A stretch of 34,624 bases of DNA from Gammaproteobacteria bacterium (GCA_013152415.1 JAADGI010000024.1:1-34624), one strand, 5' to 3'; positions 1-8,358 are shown, counted from the stretch's first letter. The notes: generated by a model not told the origin, from the sequence alone. Numbers and translations are program-made.

Positions 1-2
1 AC

Positions 3-1100
3 ACCAGCGCAGGGGATGGCACCTATGAGAACCCGAAGGACACGATTGCCGGTGGTGTTAGCACCGCCGGAGTCGATGGTGTGATCTTTGTGCAGGAACA
101 GACCGGCAGTGGCGGCACCTACGACGAGAAGGTCACGCTGTTAAATGGCCAGACCCTCACCTCCAGCGTCACAGGCAATGGCGGGTTTTCCTACACGACC
201 ACTAACAAGCCCAAGGTCACCAACACGAGCCAGGCAGGTAGTGAGGCTGTCATCAATCTGGCCAGCGGTAACACCGTCAATCGCCTGGATGTCACCGCCA
301 GAAACTGTTCCAGTTGTTGGGGCATCTATAGCACCGGCGCCACCACCACGGTCATCAGCAACAACACCATCACCACCTCGGGGGCAAGCGGCTGGGGCGT
401 GTTTAACGTATCCAACGGCGGCGCCAGCACCGTGAGCGGCAATACCATCACCACCTCGGGTGCAAGCAGCTACGGCGTGTATAACGTATTCAACACCGCC
501 GCCAGCACCGTGAGCGGCAATACCATCACCACCTCGGGTGCAAGCTGGGGCGTGTATAACGTATTCAACGGTGCCGCCAGCACCGTGAGCGGCAATACCA
601 TCACCACCTCGGGGGGGGCAAACGGCTACGGCGTGTATAACGTATCCAACACCGCCGCCAGCACCGTGAGCGGCAATACCATCACCACCTCGGGGGGGGC
701 AAACGGCTACGGCGTGTATAACATATCCAACACCGCCGCCAGCACCGTGAGCGGCAATACCATCACCACCTCGGGTGCAAGCAGCTACGGCGTGTATAAC
801 CGATCCAACACCGCCGCCAGCACCGTGAGCGGCAATACCATTACCACGACAGACGCGGGCGGTGGCGGTGTCACGGGGATACTGGACATCCAGGCCACGT
901 GCCGGGAGGTGGTGGGCAACAATATTAACGCTACTGGCAACGCCATTGATATTACCGACGTCGGCAAAATCGCCAATGTGGCCATTGGTGGTGAAGTGGC
1001 GGGCTTGAGTCCGGGGGGCAGCAGCGCCAATACCACCAATGGCGGCACGGTGTCGGTCACCAGCGCAACGGGCCTGGGTGTCGGGGCGTCGTGTCTCTAA
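3..1100 (+). CDS. Repetitive parallel beta-helix protein, 5' end outside the window
   Basis: The frame is open from the first bases of the window, so the gene is cut at its 5' end; an internal GTG at 81 is not a convincing start. The visible 365 codons begin with GTYENP and GVIFVQEQ, a lead-in typical of right-handed beta-helix (pectin-lyase-like) surface proteins. A central block of imperfect 25-27 residue repeats follows, each carrying S-GNTITTSG and YGVYN, then a non-repetitive tail ending in GVGASCL. Asn, Thr, Ser and Gly dominate, which fits a stacked beta-helix ladder. The role is probably extracellular or cell-surface (adhesion or polysaccharide contact), but that is inference, since signal peptide and anchor are not visible. 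Two 8-G runs lie inside the repeats. It ends 4 bp inside a convergent small gene. Confidence 0.75.
   Translation, partial: TSAGDGTYENPKDTIAGGVSTAGVDGVIFVQEQTGSGGTYDEKVTLLNGQTLTSSVTGNGGFSYTTTNKPKVTNTSQAGSEAVINLASGNTVNRLDVTARNCSSCWGIYSTGATTTVISNNTITTSGASGWGVFNVSNGGASTVSGNTITTSGASSYGVYNVFNTAASTVSGNTITTSGASWGVYNVFNGAASTVSGNTITTSGGANGYGVYNVSNTAASTVSGNTITTSGGANGYGVYNISNTAASTVSGNTITTSGASSYGVYNRSNTAASTVSGNTITTTDAGGGGVTGILDIQATCREVVGNNINATGNAIDITDVGKIANVAIGGEVAGLSPGGSSANTTNGGTVSVTSATGLGVGASCL
340..855 (+). repeat. In-frame tandem repeats of 75-81 bp in the beta-helix gene
   Basis: The motif gccagcaccgtgagcggcaa recurs at 423, 501, 576, 657, 738 and 816, giving periods of 78, 75, 81, 81 and 78 bp, all multiples of three. 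A diverged first copy begins near 340. Length differences lie at the SGAS versus SGGAN junction, where two copies contain runs of eight G (611-618 and 692-699). Near-identity between copies points to recent duplication or gene conversion. Confidence 0.9.
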
Positions 1101-1321
1101 AGCTTCATTTCCGTCTCAATAAAGGGCTGCCGCGAGCGCGGCTTATGGTTTAGCAAGGCGCTGAAGTCCGTTAGAAAAGAAAGGTAAAGGTCGGCGTCTA
1201 CCTGTCCGTCTTGCGCAAATAATCGATGTTTATTTGTTGCAATAGTAGTGGTGTCGTGGCGCAAGGTAGCGGAGCTTGCCGCCCGCTTGAGGTCACGCAG
1301 ACAGCCGGGGTCAATGGCCAT
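1097..1321 (-). CDS. Small protein paired with nucleotidyltransferase
   Basis: This 74-residue protein starts with an ATG overlapping the stop of the upstream nucleotidyltransferase (TAATG arrangement), so the two are probably translationally coupled. The C-terminal half, with DADLYLSFLTDF, NHKPRSRQPF and final ETEMKL, resembles small proteins I recall next to similar nucleotidyltransferases in other bacteria; that is memory, not a search. There is no membrane segment or signal peptide. Function is unknown; an accessory subunit or one half of a two-gene module is possible. It overlaps the beta-helix gene end by 4 bp, tail to tail. Confidence 0.65.
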   Translation of the reverse strand: MAIDPGCLRDLKRAASSATLRHDTTTIATNKHRLFAQDGQVDADLYLSFLTDFSALLNHKPRSRQPFIETEMKL

Positions 1322-1863
1322 TAGCTGTCCCTGGACCGTAGCGAGTCGAATAGTTCTTTCATATCAAATAGCTCAAAATACGTCTGCAGTTCCTGCCAAT
1401 CAAGCGTCTGGCCTTGGCGGGCGATGAGCGCCTCGATATCCGCAAGATCCTGGTGGGTGCGGGACGGATTATTTTTTATGGCCTGAATCTTCAGTCCGAT
1501 CAGATCCTCTGCGCGAACAAGCCTCACCTGCAGGGTGTCCCCAAAGACGCCCTGTTGTTGGGCGCGTTCGAGCATCTTTATCGAAGCTTCACGAAAGGCA
1601 TGTAGAAAATCAACATCCCCCATTGATCTTACCGCAGATGTGTATTGGCTGACGTTTTCACTTGAGAATCGTTTCTTGTAGCCGAGGGCGTGCATAGTCT
1701 TGTCAATTTTGTCCAGGTCCTCCTTGTGAACCAGGATGTCTATGTCGGTTGTGGCGCGAGGCACCCCCAGTAGTCCCAGGGCAAGCCCACCGATCAGGGC
1801 ATAGTCAACGCTATTTTCCTCGAACCCATTGATCAGTTTTCCCAGCACTAATTTGAAGTCCAT
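1321..1863 (-). CDS. Nucleotidyltransferase (AbiEii/MNT-like superfamily)
   Basis: This 180-residue protein is read from the ATG at 1863 (MDFKLVLGKL). A longer frame reaches 2034 but would run into apaG, so the internal start is preferred. Near residues 23-44 it has ALIGGLALGLLG followed by RATTDIDILV, the GG-(x)n-R-T-x-DID signature of nucleotidyltransferases in which the Asp pair binds metal. DVDFLHA further on may supply the third acidic residue. The family covers AbiE-type toxins, antitoxin-like MNT proteins and poorly characterised NMP transferases; the sequence alone does not decide. It lies 31 bp downstream of apaG and overlaps the next small gene, so it probably rides on the mlaA-apaG transcript. 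An acquired two-gene unit at the operon end is plausible. Confidence 0.75.
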   Translation of the reverse strand: MDFKLVLGKLINGFEENSVDYALIGGLALGLLGVPRATTDIDILVHKEDLDKIDKTMHALGYKKRFSSENVSQYTSAVRSMGDVDFLHAFREASIKMLERAQQQGVFGDTLQVRLVRAEDLIGLKIQAIKNNPSRTHQDLADIEALIARQGQTLDWQELQTYFELFDMKELFDSLRSRDS

Positions 1864-1894
1864 CTTTATAAGGGCGTGCAACCTGTGGAAGGTG

Positions 1895-2275
1895 TTAGTG
1901 GAGCGTATGTGGTGTCGCCAGGGTAAAGGGTGAAATCGAGGCATCAAATTCAGTGCCATCTTCGGCGCGGAGTTGATAGCTGCCCTGCATACTGCCCACG
2001 GGGGTTTCCAGTACCGCACCACTGGTGTATTCAAAGCTCATGCCAGGCTCCAGGTGGGGCTGTTCCCCAACCACACCCTCACCCCGGACCTCTTGCACTC
2101 GATTGTTGGCGTCCGTAATCACCCAGTGGCGGGTAATCAGTTGGGCAGAAACCGTGCCGGAATTGGTAATGGTGATGGTGTATGCGAAAACATAACGATT
2201 GCTATCAGGCTCCGATTGAGACTCCACATAGGCGGTTTTCACCATAATGTTGATTCGGTACCGGTCTGTTTCCAT
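1895..2275 (-). CDS. apaG: ApaG protein
   Basis: This 126-residue protein matches ApaG throughout: a fibronectin-III-like beta sandwich with NRYVFAYTITITNSG, QLITRHWVITDANN, VRGEGVVGEQP, PGMSFEYTSG and GSMQGSYQ, all family hallmarks. ApaG is a small cytoplasmic protein genetically tied to ApaH and to Co2+/Mg2+ resistance; its biochemical role is not settled. Length agrees with the usual ~125 residues. It lies 41 bp downstream of apaH in the same orientation, the classic apaHG arrangement. Confidence 0.95.
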   Translation of the reverse strand: METDRYRINIMVKTAYVESQSEPDSNRYVFAYTITITNSGTVSAQLITRHWVITDANNRVQEVRGEGVVGEQPHLEPGMSFEYTSGAVLETPVGSMQGSYQLRAEDGTEFDASISPFTLATPHTLH

Positions 2276-2316
2276 TAGGTAAGATGCCTGTAGCGCCAGT
2301 GGGGGAATTGGAATGA

Positions 2317-3171
2317 TTATACCGCGGTTTGGGTCCTATCACAGGGCACCTGGATCGGCCGTCTGTCCCCGGGCTCGGCGGGACCCAGCAGGGGGTAGGC
2401 GGTGAGGTGGCCACCCCAAATACAGCCACTGTCGAGGCCCAAGACCCCATCTTCGCAGTGTAGGCCCAGGGCGGACCAGTGCCCAAATACGATGGTGGTG
2501 TCGGTTGAGTGGGGCCCAGGCGACCCCCGGCGTAGCTTAAACCAGGGCAGCAAACCATCAGGTTGACTCCCTGGGGGACCATTGTATTGCAGGAACAGCC
2601 TGCCGTCGGGGTCGCAAAATCGGAGCCGGGTGAAGGTGTTAATAATAACCCGCAACCTGTCCCAGCCCTCCAGTTGGGGGTCCCAACAATCCGGACTGTC
2701 GCCGTACATATTGGCCAGGAGTACGGGGTAGTCCGGGCCTTTTAACAGCACCCCGACCTCCGCCGCAAGCTCCATGGCCTCGGTGATCTGCCACTGTGGC
2801 AACAGGCCGGCATGGACCATGGCGTAACCCGTTTCCAGGTCATGCACCATCAGGGGTCGTTGGCGCAGCCAGGTGAGCAATACATCGCGGTCGGGGGCAT
2901 CAAGCACATCCTTTACGGTATCGCGGGATTTGAGAGAACGGACACCGTGGGCGATAGCCAGAAGATGGAGGTCGTGGTTGCCCAGCACAGTGACGGCACT
3001 ATCGCCCAGGTCCCGCACAAAACGCAGCACCTCCAGCGAAGCCGGGCCACGGTTGACCAGGTCACCAGTGAACCACACTTGATCCCGGGAGGCATCGAAG
3101 TCAATGCGATCAAACAATGTCAGCAGGGCCGCATAATCACCCTGCACATCACCGACGGCATAGACGGTCAT
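2317..3171 (-). CDS. apaH: Symmetrical bis(5'-nucleosyl)-tetraphosphatase
   Basis: This 284-residue ApaH hydrolyses Ap4A to two ADP in the cytoplasm. The start MTVYAVGDVQGDY at 3171 is chosen because it places the metallophosphatase motif at the N-terminus as in all ApaH; the frame is open to 3330 but that extension overlaps pip. PPP-family motifs are in order: GDVQG (Gln here is common in ApaH), GDLVNRGP, GNHD and HAGLLPQW, then FGHWSALG and LDSGCIWGG. Its ATG overlaps the TGA of pip (ATGA), so translation is probably coupled. Length is close to the 280 residues of the E. coli enzyme. Confidence 0.95.
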   Translation of the reverse strand: MTVYAVGDVQGDYAALLTLFDRIDFDASRDQVWFTGDLVNRGPASLEVLRFVRDLGDSAVTVLGNHDLHLLAIAHGVRSLKSRDTVKDVLDAPDRDVLLTWLRQRPLMVHDLETGYAMVHAGLLPQWQITEAMELAAEVGVLLKGPDYPVLLANMYGDSPDCWDPQLEGWDRLRVIINTFTRLRFCDPDGRLFLQYNGPPGSQPDGLLPWFKLRRGSPGPHSTDTTIVFGHWSALGLHCEDGVLGLDSGCIWGGHLTAYPLLGPAEPGDRRPIQVPCDRTQTAV

Positions 3172-4130
3172 CAGCGTTGTGGGGCCAGTTCCTTGGCGAA
3201 GGTGTTGGTGGTGTGGATCAAGGCATCGACAATCCCCGGTTCTTTGGCAGAGTGTCCGGCGTCGGGGACCACATACATCCTCGATTGGGGCCAGGCCTGG
3301 TGCAGTGCCCAGGCGCTTTCCATGGGGCAAACCATGTCGTAGCGGCCCTGGATGATGACCCCCGGAATGGATTCAATTTTGTTGATGTCACGTAGTATTT
3401 GGTTGGGCTCCAAAAAGGCGTCATTCATAAAATAGTGGGCCTCGATTCGAGCCAGACTGATAGCAGTATGGGGACTGCCGAAAAAGTCTACCACCGACCT
3501 GACCTGGTGAAGGTTTGATGCCCGGCCCTCCCAGATAGACCATGCTTTGGCCGAGGCCATGCGTGCCAACTCATCGTCACCGGTGAGACGCCGGTAGTGG
3601 GCCTGGAGCATATTATCCCGCTCTGACTCGGGGACCGGGGCGATAAAATCTTGCCAATAATCGGGGAAGATGCGGTTGGCCCCTTCCTGGTAGAACCAAT
3701 GGATTTCCTGGGGGCGGCACAAAAAGATTCCCCTTAGAACCAGGCCGAGCACTCGCTGGGGATAAGTTTCCGCATAGACCAGACCCAGGGTCGACCCCCA
3801 TGAGCCACCAAAAACCAGCCAGCGGTCTATTTTCAGGTGTTTGCGGATGGCCTCCATGTCGTCGACCAGATCTGCGGTGGTATTATTTTTGAGACCGGCA
3901 TGGGGGGTGGAGCGGCCACAGCCGCGCTGGTCGAAGAGGATAATCCGATATTCATCCGGGTCAAAGAAACAACGGTGATAGCTCTCGCAACCGGCCCCGG
4001 GGCCCCCGTGTACAAATATCACGGGAATCCCCTCCGGGCTGCCTGACTCCTCAACAAACAAACGGTGCCCGCCCCCTGCCTCCAGGAAGAAGCGATTATT
4101 GGGCCTGATGGCGGGAAACAGCGTATGCAT
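3171..4130 (-). CDS. pip: Prolyl iminopeptidase
   Basis: This 319-residue alpha/beta-hydrolase of peptidase family S33 releases N-terminal proline from peptides. HGGPGAG (41-47) forms the oxyanion region, and FDQRGCGRS is typical of proline iminopeptidases. The nucleophile is Ser110 in GGSWGS, the acid Asp265 in GRYDMVCP, and the base His293 in DAGHS. No signal peptide is visible, so it is cytoplasmic. It sits 19 bp downstream of mlaA and overlaps apaH by 1 codon position, in a compact operon. The enzyme type is secure; the exact peptide substrate is not. Confidence 0.95.
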   Translation of the reverse strand: MHTLFPAIRPNNRFFLEAGGGHRLFVEESGSPEGIPVIFVHGGPGAGCESYHRCFFDPDEYRIILFDQRGCGRSTPHAGLKNNTTADLVDDMEAIRKHLKIDRWLVFGGSWGSTLGLVYAETYPQRVLGLVLRGIFLCRPQEIHWFYQEGANRIFPDYWQDFIAPVPESERDNMLQAHYRRLTGDDELARMASAKAWSIWEGRASNLHQVRSVVDFFGSPHTAISLARIEAHYFMNDAFLEPNQILRDINKIESIPGVIIQGRYDMVCPMESAWALHQAWPQSRMYVVPDAGHSAKEPGIVDALIHTTNTFAKELAPQR

Positions 4131-4149
4131 GGGCCGTCTCGACAGCGCC

Positions 4150-4893
4150 CTAATCGTCCAGCAGATAATCCATCGGGGGATTGCCGTCGTGGATAAGGTT
4201 CAGGCGGCGCTGCTTATAAGCTTCGCGCACAAAGAGATAGCGATCCAACGCAGCCTGCATCAAAATCTTCTCAGATTTGAGCAGGTTGGCGCGGATATCA
4301 ACAGACTCCAGGCTCACGATGCCCCAGCGTACCTTGGTATCGTTTACATAGTTGATGAGGTGGGTATATTCATAGAGGGGTATCAGGCCTATGCCGTCGC
4401 GCACATTAGAGGGCCCGAGAAAGGGCAGCACCAAATAGGGCCCATCGGCCACACCCCATTTTGCAAAGGTTTGCCCAAAATCTTCATCGTGTCTTTCCAG
4501 GCCAATCTTGCTGGCGACATCAAACAGCCCAACGATACCGACGGTAGAGTTGATGACAAAACGCCAGGTATCTTTAAAGCCTTGCTCTACCTTGCCTTGC
4601 AGGAAATCGTTGATAATAACGGTGGGCTCAAGGGCATTTTTGAAAAAATTTCGCATCCCTTTGCGTAATGGCGTGGGGACGATTTTGACATAGGCCTTGG
4701 CAACAGGTTTGAGTACCGCACGGTCGGCAGAGTCATTAAACTTGAACACCGCGCGATTGAATTTTTCAAAGGGGTCGGGGTTATGGATCTTTTGTTCTGC
4801 TTCCTTGCCGCCTAAAGTGGCACAGCCCGGCAGGGTGGTGAGGGCCAGGATCAGCACAACAATAGACACCACGGGTTTATAGCACTGGCTCAT
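4150..4893 (-). CDS. mlaA: MlaA/VacJ outer-membrane lipid-asymmetry lipoprotein
   Basis: This 247-residue lipoprotein removes mislocalised phospholipids from the outer leaflet of the outer membrane and passes them to MlaC. The start MSQCYKPVV at 4893 is preferred over the ATG at 4986 because it has GGAG at suitable spacing and puts the lipobox LPGC with Cys24 behind a normal hydrophobic segment. NPDPFEKFNRAVFKFND, ALEPTVIINDFLQGK, RFVINSTVGIVGLFDVA, DFGQTFAKWGV and GPYLVLPFLGPSN are MlaA hallmarks. The rest of the Mla system (mlaBCDEF) is not in this window. It is the first gene of the minus-strand operon. Confidence 0.95.
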   Translation of the reverse strand: MSQCYKPVVSIVVLILALTTLPGCATLGGKEAEQKIHNPDPFEKFNRAVFKFNDSADRAVLKPVAKAYVKIVPTPLRKGMRNFFKNALEPTVIINDFLQGKVEQGFKDTWRFVINSTVGIVGLFDVASKIGLERHDEDFGQTFAKWGVADGPYLVLPFLGPSNVRDGIGLIPLYEYTHLINYVNDTKVRWGIVSLESVDIRANLLKSEKILMQAALDRYLFVREAYKQRRLNLIHDGNPPMDYLLDD

Positions 4894-5018
4894 GGGTACT
4901 CCGAAAGATCTTAGTGGTTGTGCCGACCCATTTCTGGCCGGTGCTTTACGTGGGGTAATCATATCGGCACTGCGTCCGTGCCTCAAGATGACAAGACTAT
5001 ACCTCAGTCCACAGGTTG

Positions 5019-5024
5019 ATTATA
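5019..5024 (-). promoter_or_regulatory. Possible -10 element for the mlaA operon
   Basis: On the minus strand the sequence reads TAGCTATAATC, with a perfect TATAAT about 125 bp upstream of the mlaA ATG. No good -35 lies 17 bp upstream, so this is a weak call. A second TATAGT lies closer to the gene. Confidence 0.3.
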
Positions 5025-5167
5025 GCTAACCGGAATAAGAGCAGAATGGATGTTTGGGCATAAAACTTGTCTTAGCGGGGCAACACGGGACAGGCACAGC
5101 AAATAGAGAAGTTGCCGGAAAGGGTGTATCCGGTCCCGCTATGGCTGGGGGGTGGTATACTTTCCCG

Positions 5168-5860
5168 TCAATTGCCTGGCCGTCCTTCATTAAAGTTTAA
5201 TGGTTGATTGATTTTTCTGGGCAGATTTTTCACTATATTTCTACCCACCGTACAATAATAAAGACTGCTCGGTTGGTATCTAAATACTTATTCCACCGAT
5301 AGATTTATAACCGGTTTTTGTTAGCGTGGTAACCAGCGCGCTAAACTCAATATTGTTGTTTTCCTTAAGATAAGAAACCAAGGCTAAAAGTTTGTTCGGG
5401 TGCTCGTAATATTAAATCGGACCATTTGACTTCAACGATCCAGATTGGCTTATTATCAGACCGGCTTAATGCAACAATGATCTATCTCGCCATTTTTCCA
5501 TCTGGCGTAATATATTTGATCAACGAATTCGGAGTGCAACCCTTGGCTAAGGATGGCAGTTTCGGTCAGTCGACCTAAAAAACTATTTTTTAAATCTTTT
5601 ACAGGTTCAAACAAGGTGGCACGCATAGACGAGCTGGTTAGGTAGACCTTAAATTTTGTTATGCACCTAAATTGACGGCTATTTTTATCTATCCGATTCA
5701 CCCGTAGAATGAGGAATGCGGCCTCTTGCTAACGTGCTCATTAGTGTAAGTATTCCAAACAACGTTTGATGGTGTTCTTTGTCACACCAGAAGACTTTGA
5801 TGGTTCTTCCAGGCTTAAACTTTAAGCCAGTGTTGTTTGGGTCAGAGCTAGATTTTCTCA
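5168..5860 (-). pseudogene. Decayed DUF4143-type ATPase, C-terminal part
   Basis: Protein fragments in the right order but in shifting frames read down the minus strand: VTKNTIKRCLEYLH (near 5760), EAAFLILRVNRIDK, KFKVYLTSSSMRATLFEPV, LGRLTETAILSQ, YYARWKNGEID (near 5480), then after a stop and shift KPIWIVEVKWSDL (near 5420), YLKENNNIEFSALVTT (near 5350), and after another shift SLYYCTVGRNIV (near 5240). These match, from memory of the family, the C-terminal domain of DUF4143 AAA ATPases. The N-terminal ATPase with Walker motifs is absent upstream, replaced by the rsmG promoter area. At least three frame breaks show it is dead. The remaining sequence from 4987 to 5167 holds no gene; TGGTATACT at 5153-5161 looks like an extended -10 on the plus strand but leads nowhere. 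Confidence 0.75.
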
Positions 5861-5948
5861 AATCCTAATGTTTAAGCGAGGTGTTGTGGATTTGGCTCGG
5901 ATACCAGTTCACGCTGTTAGAGATCGGAAACCATCTTGGCCGTGGCTT

Positions 5949-5957
5949 TGCTATAAT
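5949..5957 (+). promoter_or_regulatory. Extended -10 promoter for rsmG-parAB
   Basis: TGCTATAAT at 5949-5957 is a consensus extended -10 element 38 bp upstream of the rsmG ATG. No recognisable -35 is present at 17 bp, as expected for extended -10 promoters. It implies that rsmG starts its own transcript here rather than following mnmG. Confidence 0.6.
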
Positions 5958-5995
5958 CACCCATAGATTCTATGCTTCACGTCTAATCTCGCCTA

Positions 5996-6640
5996 ATGGC
6001 ACACCCACGAAATTTGGTTCTCACCCTGGAGCGCGGTTTAGCGGTGATGGGCCTGGCGATACCCACCGACACCCAGGCCAAATTGCTGGCGTACCTCGAT
6101 TTACTCCAGACCTGGAACCGGGTCTCCAATCTCACCGCAGTGCGTGAGCGGGAGGCCATGGTCACTCGCCATCTACTCGATAGCCTGGCGATTACACCCT
6201 ATGTTTGCGGTCTGCGGGTGCTGGATTTTGGTACCGGTGCAGGTCTGCCGGGGCTGCCTTTGGCCATGGCTTTGCCTGATGTGGGCTTTGTCTTGCTGGA
6301 CAGCAACAAAAAAAAGATTCGATTTCTGCGCCATGTGGTGGCTACCCTGGGTCTGGCCAACGTAGAAGTGGTCGAATCACGGTTAGAGCAATACCAGCCA
6401 ACCCGGAATTTTGATACGCTAACCAGCCGGGCCTTTGCCGACCTATCTGCCATGTTGCGTTGTTGTCAGCACCTACTCATCGCTGATGCACGGCTCTTGG
6501 CGATGAAGGGCAAGGCCCCACGGGAGGAGATCGCCAGTCTACCGGCGGCATATAAATTACAACAGGTTGTAAGTCTGGATGTGCCGGGTCTTGATGCCGC
6601 ACGTCATCTGCTTATTATCACACCGAATGAGGCGAGGTAG
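5996..6640 (+). CDS. rsmG: 16S rRNA (guanine-527-N7)-methyltransferase
   Basis: This 214-residue protein (formerly GidB) uses SAM to methylate G527 of 16S rRNA. The SAM-binding motif I is VLDFGTGAGLPG (75-86); upstream are the diagnostic WNRVSNLTAVRE and HLLDSLA, and downstream LLDSNKKKIRFLR and TSRAFADL. Length fits the family (~207). No clear Shine-Dalgarno precedes the ATG (cgcctaATG), but the family N-terminus fits this start. It precedes parA by 9 bp, the usual gidB-parA-parB order; the usual mnmG neighbour is missing upstream. Confidence 0.95.
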   Translation: MAHPRNLVLTLERGLAVMGLAIPTDTQAKLLAYLDLLQTWNRVSNLTAVREREAMVTRHLLDSLAITPYVCGLRVLDFGTGAGLPGLPLAMALPDVGFVLLDSNKKKIRFLRHVVATLGLANVEVVESRLEQYQPTRNFDTLTSRAFADLSAMLRCCQHLLIADARLLAMKGKAPREEIASLPAAYKLQQVVSLDVPGLDAARHLLIITPNEAR

Positions 6641-6649
6641 TCGTTTACC

Positions 6650-7429
6650 ATGGGCAAAGTGGTCGCGGTCACCAATCAAAAAGGCGGTGTGGGTAAGACC
6701 ACCACCGGCATCAATGTCTCGGCGTCTTTGGCCAGGTCCCAGCGCCGTGTCCTATTGGTTGACCTGGACCCCCAGGGCAATGCCTCGGCGGGTAGTGGGG
6801 TCAACAAGGAAGACTGTCATGGCAAAACCGTTTACGAGGTCTTGCTGGAAGAGGCCAAGTTGGCCGATGTTCGAATTCGTTGTGACGCCGGTTACGATGT
6901 GGTGCCCTCGGATGCGGATCTGGCCGGTGCCCAGGTCGAGTTGATTGATGCCCAGGCCAGGGAGCGGCGTCTGCGCAACGCCTTGGCACAGGTGCGAGAA
7001 GAATATGACTATATCTTTATAGATTGTCCGCCGGCACTGAACATGTTGACCGTCAACGCCCTGGTGGCCGCCAATGCGGTGATGATCCCCATGCAGTGTG
7101 AGTATTTTGCCATGGAGGGCCTGTCCGATTTGGTAAACACTATTCGTAAGGTAAGAGAAACCCTGAATCCACAACTACAGATTGAAGGACTGCTGCGTAC
7201 CATGTATGACCCCCGCAACAGCTTGGCCAAAGAAGTGTCGGCCCAATTAAGCGCTCACTTCGGTGACAAGGTGTATCAGACCATTATTCCACGCAATGTT
7301 CGTTTGGCCGAGGCCCCCAGTTTTGGTCGCCCGGTCATAGACTACGCAGCAAGTTCCAGGGGTGCTGAGGCCTATCTGGCCCTGGCGGCCGAGATCATGC
7401 GCCGAGATCAGGGGACCCAGGCGGCATGA
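6650..7429 (+). CDS. parA: Chromosome-partitioning ATPase ParA/Soj
   Basis: This 259-residue ParA/MinD-family ATPase binds nucleoid DNA and moves ParB-parS complexes during chromosome segregation. The deviant Walker A KGGVGKTTTGIN is at 11-22, the switch DLDPQGNAS near 40, and Walker B-like DYIFIDCPPALN near 121-132. There is no N-terminal HTH, so it is the chromosomal Soj type rather than a plasmid type Ia ParA. Its stop overlaps the start of parB by 4 bp (ATGA), indicating coupled translation. Confidence 0.95.
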   Translation: MGKVVAVTNQKGGVGKTTTGINVSASLARSQRRVLLVDLDPQGNASAGSGVNKEDCHGKTVYEVLLEEAKLADVRIRCDAGYDVVPSDADLAGAQVELIDAQARERRLRNALAQVREEYDYIFIDCPPALNMLTVNALVAANAVMIPMQCEYFAMEGLSDLVNTIRKVRETLNPQLQIEGLLRTMYDPRNSLAKEVSAQLSAHFGDKVYQTIIPRNVRLAEAPSFGRPVIDYAASSRGAEAYLALAAEIMRRDQGTQAA

Positions 7430-8283
7430 GTGCAAAAAAGGCGCGTTTAGGGAAAGGTCTGGATGCCCTGCTGGGTGCTTCTATGTCCAACTCTGCGGAC
7501 GAAAAGGAGCAGTTGCGGGAGATGTCTGTGGACCTGTTGCAGCGGGGGCGCTACCAACCCCGCACCCATATGGACCAGGAGGCCCTGGAGGCCCTGGCCA
7601 GTTCTATCAAGGTACAGGGTATTATTCAGCCCATTGTGGTGAGGGAGTTGCCCACCGGCAATTTTGAAATTGTTGCCGGTGAACGCCGTTGGCGGGCCGC
7701 CCAGTTGGCAAAGCTGGATACCGTACCGGTGGTGGTGCGTAATATCCCCGATGAAGCCGCCATCGCCGTGGCCCTCATTGAGAATATCCAGCGTGAAGAC
7801 CTCAATCCGGTGGAAGAGGCCAATGCGCTACAACGGCTCATTGATGAGTTTGGCATGACTCACCAGCAGGTGGCCAACAGCGTGGGCCGCTCGCGTACAG
7901 CGGTAACGAATATTCTGCGCCTGCTGGCCCTTAACACGGCGGTACTGGATATGATCGACCACGGTAAAATCGACATGGGCCATGGTCGTGCCCTGTTGGC
8001 CCTGGGTAGTGCCGAGCAACTGGATGCTGCCGATCAGGTGGTGGGCCGGGACCTGTCGGTAAGGGAAACCGAGGACTTGGTGCGGCGGTTACAGCAAGGC
8101 CGCCAAAAAACCCAAAAACCAGAACAGGCGGTAGACCCGGACGTGCGCCGATTACAGGAGGAACTGTCTGATCGGCTCGGCGCCAAGGTCACCATTCAGC
8201 ATAATGCCGCCGGTAAGGGAAAACTGGTCATCGGTTTTCATTCCAGCGATGAGTTGGAAGGTATTTTAGGGAGAATTCGATAA
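7426..8283 (+). CDS. parB: Chromosome-partitioning protein ParB/Spo0J
   Basis: This 285-residue CTP-dependent DNA clamp loads at parS and spreads. RGRYQPRTHMD opens the ParB/Srx domain; the CTP-binding boxes GERRWRA (85-91) and ENIQRE (119-124) are intact; a helix-turn-helix follows (MTHQQVANSVGRSRTAVTN, about residues 144-162), and a C-terminal dimerisation segment ends in GRIR. It overlaps parA. I looked for a parS palindrome (TGTTTCACGTGAAACA) nearby and did not see one. Confidence 0.95.
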   Translation: MSAKKARLGKGLDALLGASMSNSADEKEQLREMSVDLLQRGRYQPRTHMDQEALEALASSIKVQGIIQPIVVRELPTGNFEIVAGERRWRAAQLAKLDTVPVVVRNIPDEAAIAVALIENIQREDLNPVEEANALQRLIDEFGMTHQQVANSVGRSRTAVTNILRLLALNTAVLDMIDHGKIDMGHGRALLALGSAEQLDAADQVVGRDLSVRETEDLVRRLQQGRQKTQKPEQAVDPDVRRLQEELSDRLGAKVTIQHNAAGKGKLVIGFHSSDELEGILGRIR

Positions 8284-8358
8284 AACAGTCCCCCTAGTGA
8301 CCCAGGCCCGGTCAGAGCGCCACTTTTTCTACTAAATGGGGGTATAAGTATAAGTATA

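Noticed and set aside
340..855. Beta-helix repeats as a CRISPR or intergenic array
   Set aside because: Periods are multiples of three inside one open frame and encode a regular protein repeat.
2317..3330. Longer apaH frame starting at 3330
   Set aside because: The extra 53 codons overlap pip and lack family similarity; the ATG at 3171 puts the metal-binding motif at the expected N-terminus.
4099..4668. 189-codon plus-strand frame opposite mlaA
   Set aside because: Antisense to a clear mlaA gene; no start signal or family similarity.
5153..5161. TGGTATACT as a plus-strand promoter
   Set aside because: Matches an extended -10, but no gene follows on that strand before the decayed ATPase, which is antisense to it.
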